From Bacteroidota bacterium (GTDB taxonomy: Bacteria > Bacteroidota > Ignavibacteria > UBA10030 > UBA6906), in assembly GCA_017860555.1 (NCBI GenBank), contig JAGDMJ010000061.1, positions 1-11,337 of the forward strand: a stretch of DNA of 11,337 nt, in the 5' to 3' direction. The stretch's first letter is position 1. Every line of letters starts with the position of its first letter. Below the pieces are notes generated by a model. That model was not told the DNA's origin and made no database searches. It worked only from the letters and a program-made list of their open reading frames with translations. The translations under genes were made by a program, and so were the position numbers. Shown here one piece after another: positions 1-5,710 of this stretch.

Positions 1-1
1 C

Positions 2-349
2 CTGATCGGGACTTTCACCGCCAAGGCGGGTTTCGATCTCCAGGAGCCGTTTACGATCGAGATCGAGAAGAATCCCCTCCGCGTCCGGGCCTCGCTGCCT
101 CCTCCGAGGATCCTCTCCATCACCATGGATTCCTACAGGATCGCGGCAGACGAAAGCGGTTGGTGGAACCTCATTTCCAGAGCGGACCGGGAGTTGGGAG
201 TTCGGAATCTCCAGGCCACAGCCAGGACGCAGGCAGAATCTTCGGGAATGCTGGAAGAGGCACGCAAGAGCGCCGAAGACCGCATCAGCGAGATTGTGCG
301 GAGGAACGGATCAACCGTGGCGTTCGGCAACACAGATGAACACAGATGA
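2..349 (+). CDS. DUF4230 domain protein, C-terminal part (5' truncated)
   Basis: The reading frame is open from the window edge to a TGA at 347-349, giving 115 visible residues. The fragment has the look of the C-terminal half of DUF4230 proteins: a KAGFDL segment, a strand-rich stretch ending in a LPPPRILS motif, then a long charged helix with EEARKSAEDRI. In known members a single N-terminal membrane anchor precedes this domain, but that part lies outside the window. The function of the family is not established. An internal ATG at 125 is in frame but is not a plausible start, because homology-like sequence continues upstream of it. The last residues (NTDEHR) and the stop codon are encoded by a 10-bp tandem repeat, so the native C-terminus may have been changed by repeat insertion. 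It is convergent with the Nif3-like gene, whose stop lies 34 bases away. Confidence 0.7.
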   Translation: MIGTFTAKAGFDLQEPFTIEIEKNPLRVRASLPPPRILSITMDSYRIAADESGWWNLISRADRELGVRNLQATARTQAESSGMLEEARKSAEDRISEIVRRNGSTVAFGNTDEHR

Positions 350-350
350 A
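331..350. repeat. 10-bp tandem repeat (CACAGATGAA x2) at a gene end
   Basis: Two perfect adjacent copies of CACAGATGAA occupy 331-340 and 341-350. They supply the last sense codons and the TGA stop of the DUF4230 gene. From memory, short CACAGATGAA-like runs occur as dispersed intergenic repeats in many environmental bacterial genomes; that is recollection, not a search result. The related string CACAGAGGAA occurs at 5106-5115 in the left arm of the inverted repeat after another gene. Confidence 0.6.
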
Positions 351-383
351 GAAATAGCACGCTGGGCCCGAAGATGCAACCTG

Positions 384-1268
384 TTACGGCGCCCTCAATA
401 ATTCCTCATCCTCACAAAACTCGCACGGCACCCCCATGCCCTCAAACAGTCTCACCACCTTTACCATTGCCAGCCGCTCAGTGTTGTAGTGGGAACCGCC
501 GATCAAGTTGAGCTTAAGTTTCTTGTTCAGTTGGAGGAACTCCTGATGAGCAATCTGCACGCCACGGATGCCCCACCGGTTCTCCAGGGTCCCCAGCAGC
601 ATTGTGTCGGCGCCAAGGTCATACGCCTCCTGCAAAACGTCGGGCAGGTCCCCGCCTCCCGCCACCACGGCAATCGTGCGCACGTGCGGCCTCTCCTGCA
701 TGACGTCAATTTTCGGGCGCAGGAGAGATTTCCTCACATGCTCCGCGAAGTCCTGCAGAGTCTGTTCACCCACTTCTCCTACCACCGCTGTCGGCGCACC
801 AAAATAGTCGTAGAAGCGCCCTGTCTGCTTGACGCCGACCTCTTCAGCAAGCGCAAGTGAGCTTCCATAGATCGGATGGGTATCGAGAGGCGCATGGGAC
901 ACATAGAGGGAATGCCCCTGCTTCGCCAGTTTCTGGATCTGCTCCCCGCTGATGGGCTGAAGGCCTCGTTCATCTTCGAAGTAGTTGAATTGGTGATGCG
1001 TGAGCAACAGCGAAGGACGCTGATCACTAAGCTGCTCGACAACCCGGTCAGTCACGAAGACGGAGGTACGGACCGCATGGACCTTCCCCACTCCCACGAT
1101 CATCAGCCCCGTTTTCTGTTTGAGAAAGGTGGGATTGATCCAGTGACAATTGTCTTCAGTCACGGCCCAACGGACAAGATCCTCCCGGCCTGAGAGCACA
1201 TCAAATTCATTGTCCAGCTCTGCGATCAGGCTCTTCAGTGATACAGGAGTGGTATCCTTAGCGGGCAT
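384..1268 (-). CDS. Nif3/DUF34-like dinuclear metal-centre protein
   Basis: This 294-residue protein resembles the Nif3 (DUF34, YqfO/YbgI) family, whose members form toroidal hexamers with a two-metal centre. Some are called GTP cyclohydrolase 1 type 2, but the physiological role is unsettled. Metal-ligand motifs appear in the expected order: LLTHH (H91, H92), SHAPLDTHP (H125, D129) and, near the C-terminus, GGSHYNTE (H260, E264). A glycine-rich VVAGGGDLPD segment at 201-210 matches the family's second half. There is no signal peptide, so it should be cytoplasmic. The ATG is preceded by GGAGG (1275-1279 on the reverse strand) six bases upstream, which fixes the start. It overlaps the end of the upstream hydrolase gene by 11 bases, implying co-transcription and coupled translation. 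The N-terminal ~40 residues diverge from the canonical pattern, so substrate and metal remain open. Confidence 0.8.
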   Translation of the reverse strand: MPAKDTTPVSLKSLIAELDNEFDVLSGREDLVRWAVTEDNCHWINPTFLKQKTGLMIVGVGKVHAVRTSVFVTDRVVEQLSDQRPSLLLTHHQFNYFEDERGLQPISGEQIQKLAKQGHSLYVSHAPLDTHPIYGSSLALAEEVGVKQTGRFYDYFGAPTAVVGEVGEQTLQDFAEHVRKSLLRPKIDVMQERPHVRTIAVVAGGGDLPDVLQEAYDLGADTMLLGTLENRWGIRGVQIAHQEFLQLNKKLKLNLIGGSHYNTERLAMVKVVRLFEGMGVPCEFCEDEELLRAP

Positions 1269-2865
1269 TTGTAACCTCCGTCAATTGACCGATCGTCTTC
1301 GCTTGCCGCCGGCGGCGATACCGCCTGACAAGCCAGGTCGCGGCCGCAATGAGCGCGATGGCAAGCAAAGCCACCGCAGCCAGTGCTGCTTTAGCAATTA
1401 TGGGAAACCCCCAGCTAACGCCGAAAGTCATCGGGATGTAGGCGTTCAGTGAGGTGTCTGGCACTCCCGTGTCATAGAAGCTCGTCAGGAGAAGCCTGGC
1501 ATTGTCGACGTTTGCGTACAACAGATCTTCAACATGGCCGCACTCGGTGAGAATCACCTGTCTGCCGTTCTTCAAATATGGAAGCAGTTCCTGTGTGGCA
1601 AATTCGGCCGGCGTGGAGAAATCTATGGAACCGCTCAGCAATAGTGTTTGCACGTCCGATTGCCGCAGCTTCCGGAATTCTTCCGGCAAAAGTTTCATGG
1701 GCCAGCACCCGCCGCTGAGGGTCCCCCAGGAGATCCTGTTCATTGGCGCACCGAGGGGCATGTCCGGCGAATCCTCCTCGGCTCCGTAGTTACGCGTGGA
1801 ATCGTAATCTGCGCTCACGGCTTTCGAAGCAAAATCGCCCCACACTCCCATTGTGGGAATGACGTGATCATACGCCAGGGACATCAACGCAAGCCCGCTC
1901 GGGTCTCCATGCTCGGCAGCAACGTACGCATCGAAGACCATGGCTGCCGTCTTGCGCTGAAAAAGAAGAGCGAACGTCACCACCCGCACCTTCCCCGGGT
2001 CGATCGGGAAGAATAGCCACCGATCCGGCATTGCAGTCAACACGGTCCGCATTGTGGCGTAGAGATCGGGGGACTTCTCGGCCATGCCGGTATCCCTGGA
2101 CCAGAGAGTGGCATAATACCTCAACTGCGCATCCGTCGTAGCGGGCGCCCAGATAAAGTGCCCCGGAGGATTCACGCTGATCATCGCCGAACGGAACACT
2201 CGATCCGGATGCCTGAGCCCGTAGAGGTACGCGATCCGGGTGCCATAACTGGCACTCAGCAGATCGATGCGCCCGTAACCCAACGCCCGCCGGACCGATT
2301 CGTTGTCCTCGATGCATTCAAGCATCGTGTAGCCGTCAAGATCCACCCCTTCTGCCCGCAATCGATCGGCACCCGCGGCAAACGCACGTCCGATGGCTTT
2401 CACTGACCGTTCACTCACTGGATCGCCGTGAGCCTCGAGTGCCTCCGTCACCTCCGGGAGATCCAGAACGGATGAGCCATCCACCCCCCGGTACCCGACA
2501 ATCACAACGTCGTGTCGTCTGAGAAACGTCCCGAGTGTCCACCAATCCCACGACATATTGCTCTGTCCCGGCCCGCCGGAGAGTGCGAAGATCGGTTCGG
2601 CCTGGTCCGTGGCATGACTGTGAACCTGGAGGAAAGGAATGCTGATCAGCCGTGATGAACCTTTCTCGCGGTTCTCCGGCACAGTGATCGTTCCGAAATC
2701 GGCCCCATAGGTATCGGAACCGATTTCGAATGGGCGCGATTCCAGGACGATGCTCTCGGCCCTGGAGTCGGCCGGCGCATCGGGATACCTGTGATCGTTC
2801 CCACCGCAGCCAAAACCCAAGAGCATAAGCAAGAGGACAAGGATCCGGCTCTTTCGGTTCGACAT
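1258..2865 (-). CDS. Exported TAP-type alpha/beta-hydrolase (peptidase-like)
   Basis: From the ATG at 2865 the protein has 535 residues. It carries the marks of the tripeptidyl/prolyl aminopeptidase (TAP-like, S33) branch of alpha/beta-hydrolases: an oxyanion-loop GGPG at 97-100, the nucleophile elbow SASYGT with S206, an acid in SGSIDFSTPA (D415) and the histidine in ECGHVED (H444). Residues 1-20 form a signal peptide ending in LLGFGC. This is a loose lipobox, so C20 could be lipidated. Residues ~484-512 form a second hydrophobic helix followed by RRYRRRRQ, a stop-transfer pattern that would leave the catalytic domain in the periplasm. A likely role is cleavage of N-terminal residues from peptides, but esterase or lactonase activity cannot be excluded. 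An upstream in-frame ATG at 2904 adds 13 residues; I prefer 2865 because it gives a standard signal peptide, although neither start has a clear ribosome site. It is first in an operon with the Nif3-like gene. Confidence 0.8.
   Translation of the reverse strand: MSNRKSRILVLLLMLLGFGCGGNDHRYPDAPADSRAESIVLESRPFEIGSDTYGADFGTITVPENREKGSSRLISIPFLQVHSHATDQAEPIFALSGGPGQSNMSWDWWTLGTFLRRHDVVIVGYRGVDGSSVLDLPEVTEALEAHGDPVSERSVKAIGRAFAAGADRLRAEGVDLDGYTMLECIEDNESVRRALGYGRIDLLSASYGTRIAYLYGLRHPDRVFRSAMISVNPPGHFIWAPATTDAQLRYYATLWSRDTGMAEKSPDLYATMRTVLTAMPDRWLFFPIDPGKVRVVTFALLFQRKTAAMVFDAYVAAEHGDPSGLALMSLAYDHVIPTMGVWGDFASKAVSADYDSTRNYGAEEDSPDMPLGAPMNRISWGTLSGGCWPMKLLPEEFRKLRQSDVQTLLLSGSIDFSTPAEFATQELLPYLKNGRQVILTECGHVEDLLYANVDNARLLLTSFYDTGVPDTSLNAYIPMTFGVSWGFPIIAKAALAAVALLAIALIAAATWLVRRYRRRRQAKTIGQLTEVTNAR
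1275..1279 (-). promoter_or_regulatory. Shine-Dalgarno site of the Nif3-like gene
   Basis: The reverse strand reads GGAGG six bases before the ATG at 1268. The site lies inside the last codons of the upstream hydrolase gene, so ribosomes finishing that gene can re-initiate here. Confidence 0.7.
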
Positions 2866-3142
2866 AGAGGCTTGAACAAATATTTCGTAGGTTCGCCTTT
2901 GCATCCGCCGCTCAGAATCTGTCAGGACGTGGACCGCCGATGGAAAGGAAAAATGCTCTCATGTGCCTTGCCTTCTGCGACGGGAATGAACTCGGAGTTG
3001 CCTGCGACTGGGTCCAAAGGGAAGACTGATTAGAATGTAGCCGAACCATGAGATAATGTCAACGGAACGATTTGATTTGAACCGGTGTGCAAGGCAGTAC
3101 GTCAGAACCCAAGGGAAAACGGGCAAAAATAGCAGGTCTACG

Positions 3143-3170
3143 GCCGGGAGTCATGGCGACTTCCCCCGGC
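3143..3170 (+). promoter_or_regulatory. Possible leader hairpin before the lipoprotein gene
   Basis: GCCGGG (3143-3148) pairs with CCCGGC (3165-3170), and inside it GTC (3150-3152) can pair with GAC (3158-3160) across a short loop. It lies 64 bases upstream of the lipoprotein start and has no U-run, so it is not a simple terminator. It may be a leader structure, or chance in GC-rich DNA. Confidence 0.2.
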
Positions 3171-3222
3171 AGCATCACGTGGCACGGATATTGCTTCAAC
3201 CACCGGAGGAAGATCATCATAC

Positions 3223-3228
3223 GGAGGT
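3223..3228 (+). promoter_or_regulatory. Strong Shine-Dalgarno site deciding the lipoprotein start
   Basis: GGAGGT lies five bases before the ATG at 3234. This selects 3234 over the upstream in-frame ATG at 3087, which would bury the signal peptide behind 49 extra residues. Confidence 0.75.
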
Positions 3229-3233
3229 GCACG

Positions 3234-4121
3234 ATGGTTACCCATGTCCGGCATGCGATCGCGGTCGTTTGCGCGCTTGGCTGTCTTTGCTCCTGCAAGA
3301 ATGATCCGGTGGGCTCTGCCGCTGCGGACGCTCTCGCGGGGCGCGACAGCATCATAAGCGCCAACCATTCCGCGGCCCGGGTTGAAACAATTCCGGAGGA
3401 ATGGATCGTGAAAGCAAAAAGCGACCTCCGCATCGCGTACGGTCATACGTCGCATGGCTCACAACTCGTCACGGGCATGCAAGGACTGGTGACCTCCCGG
3501 GGCCAGCTCTATGCCTTCAATTCAACCGGCTCGGGCGGGGCGCTGCAATTGCGCGATACGCCATTTTCCGGCGCGAGCGACCTCGGCAACCCTGATCGAA
3601 TCGCGTGGGAAGCAGCAACGCGGACATACCTGAACGCTCACCCGGAAATCAACGTGGTCATCTGGTCCTGGTGCGGACAGGTAAGCTCTGCCACCGAAAG
3701 TGACATTAACACCTATCTCACCCTCATGAGCGGACTGGAGCGCGACTATCCCAGCGTGTCCTTCGTCTACATGACCGGCCACCTGGACGGAACCGGCACC
3801 TCGGGCAACCTGCATCGGCGCAACGAGCAGATCCGCGCCTATGTCCGGGTGAACAAGAAGATCCTCTTCGATTTTGCCGACATCGAATCGTACGACCCGG
3901 ACGGCCAGTTCTTCGCCGACAAGCACGCCAACGACAATTGCGATTATGACTCCGACGCGAACGGCACACTCGACCGGAACTGGGCCTCGGATTGGCAGGC
4001 CGCGCATCCCGGAGAGTGGTATGACTGCTCCGCCGCGCACTCTCAGCCTCTCAACGGCAACCTCAAGGCCTACGCCGCCTGGTGGCTCTGGACGCGCATC
4101 GCCGGATGGGACGGAAAATAG
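3234..4121 (+). CDS. Predicted lipoprotein of unknown function, possibly SGNH-hydrolase-like
   Basis: The 295-residue product begins with a short lipoprotein signal peptide; the lipobox L18-C19-S20-C21 puts the lipidated cysteine at 21. The mature part opens with a low-complexity linker, then a compact domain from about residue 53. Conserved-looking blocks are YGHTSHGSQ (69-77), VVIWSWCGQV (141-150), FVYMTGHLDGTG (177-188) and CSAAHSQPLNGN (265-276). The order recalls an SGNH/GDSL-type fold, with a late His before an N/G turn like block V, but the usual GDS nucleophile motif is absent and I cannot assign an enzyme. A D237-D239-D241-N243-D247 run resembles a calcium-binding loop. The gene is monocistronic: it has its own strong ribosome site and is followed by a terminator. 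Treat it as a cell-envelope protein of unknown function; hydrolase activity is a guess. Confidence 0.8.
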   Translation: MVTHVRHAIAVVCALGCLCSCKNDPVGSAAADALAGRDSIISANHSAARVETIPEEWIVKAKSDLRIAYGHTSHGSQLVTGMQGLVTSRGQLYAFNSTGSGGALQLRDTPFSGASDLGNPDRIAWEAATRTYLNAHPEINVVIWSWCGQVSSATESDINTYLTLMSGLERDYPSVSFVYMTGHLDGTGTSGNLHRRNEQIRAYVRVNKKILFDFADIESYDPDGQFFADKHANDNCDYDSDANGTLDRNWASDWQAAHPGEWYDCSAAHSQPLNGNLKAYAAWWLWTRIAGWDGK

Positions 4122-4132
4122 GTCCAGATGGT

Positions 4133-4175
4133 GGATCGCGGTTGCCGGGGCCGGCAACCCCCCACGATTTTTTTT
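4133..4175 (+). terminator. Rho-independent terminator after the lipoprotein gene
   Basis: A perfect 9-bp inverted repeat, GGTTGCCGG (4140-4148) with CCGGCAACC (4151-4159), lies just after the stop codon. A lower stem, ATCG (4135-4138) with CGAT (4165-4168), brings the structure up against an 8-T run at 4168-4175. The stem is asymmetric, with 1 versus 5 unpaired bases, but the strength and position fit intrinsic termination. Confidence 0.65.
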
Positions 4176-4219
4176 CTTCTCCCTCCGAAAAAGACCCCTC
4201 TTCCTTGTATTAACTGTAT

Positions 4220-4239
4220 GGAGGCGGATATCTGCCTCC
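4220..4239. promoter_or_regulatory. 20-bp palindrome upstream of the 4276 gene (operator or leader hairpin)
   Basis: GGAGGCGG and CTGCCTCC flank ATAT. All pairs match in DNA except one G/T pair, which would be a G-U wobble in RNA. It ends 36 bases before the ATG at 4276. A weak promoter-like pair, TTGTAT (4205-4210) and TATCTG (4229-4234) with an 18-base spacer, would place the palindrome over the -10 region, as expected for a repressor operator. A leader hairpin is the alternative. Confidence 0.35.
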
Positions 4240-4275
4240 GGATTATGTACCAGTAATCGAGGGAAAGGGATCACC

Positions 4276-5085
4276 ATGCCAAGAGATAACCACCAGGATG
4301 ACATCCAGCGGGCGCTGAACGATGCAAAGAAGCGAACCCTTGAGGAACGCTACGGAGGGCGGTTTTCTAGCACTGGACCCGACCTGCCACCGGAGGTCGA
4401 GGCCGAATGGCTCGACAACATCGAGGAATTCGAACGGCAGTTCGAGCAGGCAGGGCAAACTACGGTCGGCAAGTACGTCGGCGACCCGGTCCTCAAACGG
4501 ATCCATGAGATCCCTCCGGGAGATGTCGACGGAGAATTGGACCACCTCATCGAAATACTCGCTTCGAACAATATCGACGTGCATTTTGACGGGTCGGTGC
4601 CGCCATGCGAACGGTACCGGTTCATTACGGAGGAGCTGTTGAAGGAAGAGATGGACGACATACGGGTCGACGGAATGACACAGCATTTCATCTATGAGGA
4701 GTTTCATCCGAACCAGAAAATGGACGCTGAGCTCGAGGCGGAAACGTTCCTTCGGGAACTCCTCGGCCACGACGCCGAAATCCGGCTCCTCGCTTTTTCG
4801 AACGATAAGCTTTGCGCCCCCGATGGAAGCCCCATTACGGCTGAGCACATGCTCGAGAGGGTCGAGGCATTCCGCAAGAGCGTGGCCGTCTTCCTCGAAA
4901 AGGAAATTGGAAAGGCTCAGTCCAGCATAGAGGGGGATCATGCAACCGTCGAGATCCCGGTTTCATGGGAAGGGCTGCGGGCGGAGAACATGGAACCGGT
5001 GAAGGCCTCGGGGATCGCGAAAGTGATGATGAAGAGAGAAGACGAGCAGTGGTGCGTGGTTCAGGCTAACGTGCCCGGGTATTAA
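4276..5085 (+). CDS. Conserved-looking cytoplasmic protein of unknown function
   Basis: I do not recognise a named family. The 269-residue product has no signal peptide or membrane segment and is acidic. Residues 1-60 are charged and helical. A middle block at ~68-145 includes IPPGDVDGELDHLIEIL, CERYRFITEELLKEEMDDI and HFIYEEFHPN; these dense aromatic/acidic motifs look conserved. The C-terminal ~115 residues (FLRELLG, then helices, then paired strands ATVEIPVSWEGL and QWCVVQANVPGY) resemble the closing strands of an NTF2/SnoaL-like fold. The frame is open further upstream, into the preceding gene, but the ATG at 4276 has AAAGGGA five bases before it and sits after a terminator, so it is the start. 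The gene stands alone between a terminator and a hairpin element. The function is unknown; NTF2-like is a low-confidence structural guess. Confidence 0.75.
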   Translation: MPRDNHQDDIQRALNDAKKRTLEERYGGRFSSTGPDLPPEVEAEWLDNIEEFERQFEQAGQTTVGKYVGDPVLKRIHEIPPGDVDGELDHLIEILASNNIDVHFDGSVPPCERYRFITEELLKEEMDDIRVDGMTQHFIYEEFHPNQKMDAELEAETFLRELLGHDAEIRLLAFSNDKLCAPDGSPITAEHMLERVEAFRKSVAVFLEKEIGKAQSSIEGDHATVEIPVSWEGLRAENMEPVKASGIAKVMMKREDEQWCVVQANVPGY

Positions 5086-5094
5086 GTGAAAGAC

Positions 5095-5180
5095 GAACGC
5101 AGAGGCACAGAGGAAAGTATTGGAAAGCTGCAAAAGGCGAGAAGCCCAATCACCCGCTTCCTTTGTGCCTCTCTCGCTCC
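5095..5180. repeat. Long interrupted inverted repeat / hairpin element
   Basis: AGAGGCACAGAGGAA (5101-5115) is complementary to TTCCTTTGTGCCTCT (5158-5172) at 14 of 15 positions, and the exception is a G-U wobble in RNA. Inside, ATTGG (5119-5123) pairs with CCAAT (5146-5150), giving a nested hairpin. It starts 10 bases after the stop of the 4276 gene. There is no U-run, so it may act as a transcript-end stabiliser or be a dispersed palindromic element. Strings of the CGCAGAGGCACAGAGG type are, to my memory, common dispersed repeats in environmental genomes. Confidence 0.55.
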
Positions 5181-5255
5181 TTCGACCAATCCGGAAGGCG
5201 GATCGGTTCCAGTTCATCTTCCTCCAACTCCCTCCTTGCGGTCTCGGACCTCCAA

Positions 5256-5284
5256 TTGAGATTCAGGGCTCATTTCAGTATCTT
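5256..5284 (+). promoter_or_regulatory. Candidate promoter of the GO-repair operon
   Basis: TTGAGA (5256-5261; 5/6 to the sigma-70 -35) and TATCTT (5279-5284; 4/6 to the -10) are separated by 17 bases. Transcription would begin at about 5291, the A of the mutT ATG, giving a leaderless or nearly leaderless mRNA. That agrees with the lack of a good ribosome site before this gene. The match could be chance. Confidence 0.35.
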
Positions 5285-5290
5285 GGAAAT

Positions 5291-5710
5291 ATGAAAGAAG
5301 TTGCTGTTGGCATTCTGACCCGTGGGAATCGGATCCTGGCATGTCAACGCCGCGCGGACGGGCGTTACCCGCTGAAATGGGAGTTCCCCGGGGGGAAGAT
5401 CGAGAAGGGAGAGACTCCATCCCAGGCGCTGGCCCGGGAACTGCATGAGGAACTTGACGTCCGGGCCACAGTTGGCCAGGAATTCTACCGGCAGGAATGG
5501 ATCTACCCGGACGGCCTCGCAGACCCGGGCAAAGACGGCTCCTTCAGGATTTTCTATCACTACATAGACTCGTTCACAGGCACGCCCTTCAACAGGGTGT
5601 TCGAGCAGATCCGATGGGTGCGCCTGGCCGAACTGGAGGCGCTCGACATTCTGGAGGGAAACAGGGACGCGGTTGCGTTTCTTGTGAATCATGGCATCCA
5701 CACGCGTTAA
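5291..5710 (+). CDS. mutT: MutT-type Nudix hydrolase (8-oxo-dGTP diphosphatase)
   Basis: The 139-residue product has a full Nudix box at 35-57: G35, E41, then REL-HEE at 49-54 ending in LDV. Only the usual Gly of EExG is replaced by Asp. Upstream, GILTRGNRILACQRR and WEFPGGK match MutT/(d)CTP-pyrophosphohydrolase proteins. MutT enzymes hydrolyse 8-oxo-dGTP to the monophosphate and so keep oxidised guanine out of new DNA; specificity in small Nudix proteins varies, but the neighbours mutY and ogg2 strongly favour this role. The frame is open upstream of 5291 but shows no MutT-like residues there, and the family's typical start (MKEVAVGIL) coincides with this ATG. The ribosome site is weak (GGA five bases away) and the transcript may be leaderless. 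It is the first gene of a four-gene coupled operon; the next gene starts inside its last 20 bases. Confidence 0.88.
   Translation: MKEVAVGILTRGNRILACQRRADGRYPLKWEFPGGKIEKGETPSQALARELHEELDVRATVGQEFYRQEWIYPDGLADPGKDGSFRIFYHYIDSFTGTPFNRVFEQIRWVRLAELEALDILEGNRDAVAFLVNHGIHTR

Larger units (their letters stand above)
2866..3233. other. Divergent intergenic region
   Basis: This 368-base spacer separates the divergent hydrolase and lipoprotein genes and must hold promoters for both. I could not identify a convincing -35/-10 pair: AT-rich candidates such as TAGAAT (3031-3036) and GATAAT (3052-3057) lack a -35 at proper spacing. Short frames across it have no family features. A GC-rich hairpin lies at 3143-3170 and a strong ribosome site at 3223-3228. 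Confidence 0.5.

Noticed and set aside
1868..2317. 149-codon minus-strand frame overlapping the hydrolase
   Set aside because: A shifted frame of the same gene, Arg/Gly/Ser-rich with no family features. The hydrolase frame itself is intact, so it is not evidence of a frameshift.
3031..3057. TAGAAT and GATAAT as promoter -10 boxes
   Set aside because: Neither has a -35 match at 16-18 bases, so no promoter is called.
3087..3233. Longer N-terminus for the lipoprotein
   Set aside because: It would place 49 residues before a clear signal peptide; the GGAGGT site and lipobox fix the start at 3234.
3874..4275. Upstream in-frame extension of the 4276 gene
   Set aside because: It overlaps the lipoprotein gene in another frame, is Thr/Ser/Arg-rich out-of-frame sequence, crosses a terminator, and a good ribosome site precedes 4276.
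3522..4304. 260-codon minus-strand frame opposite the lipoprotein
   Set aside because: Low-complexity Val/Gly/Arg-rich composition typical of antisense frames in GC-rich genes; it crosses the terminator and matches no family.
5120..5290. Longer N-terminus for MutT
   Set aside because: It runs through the inverted repeat, has no Nudix-like sequence, and the family start fits the ATG at 5291.
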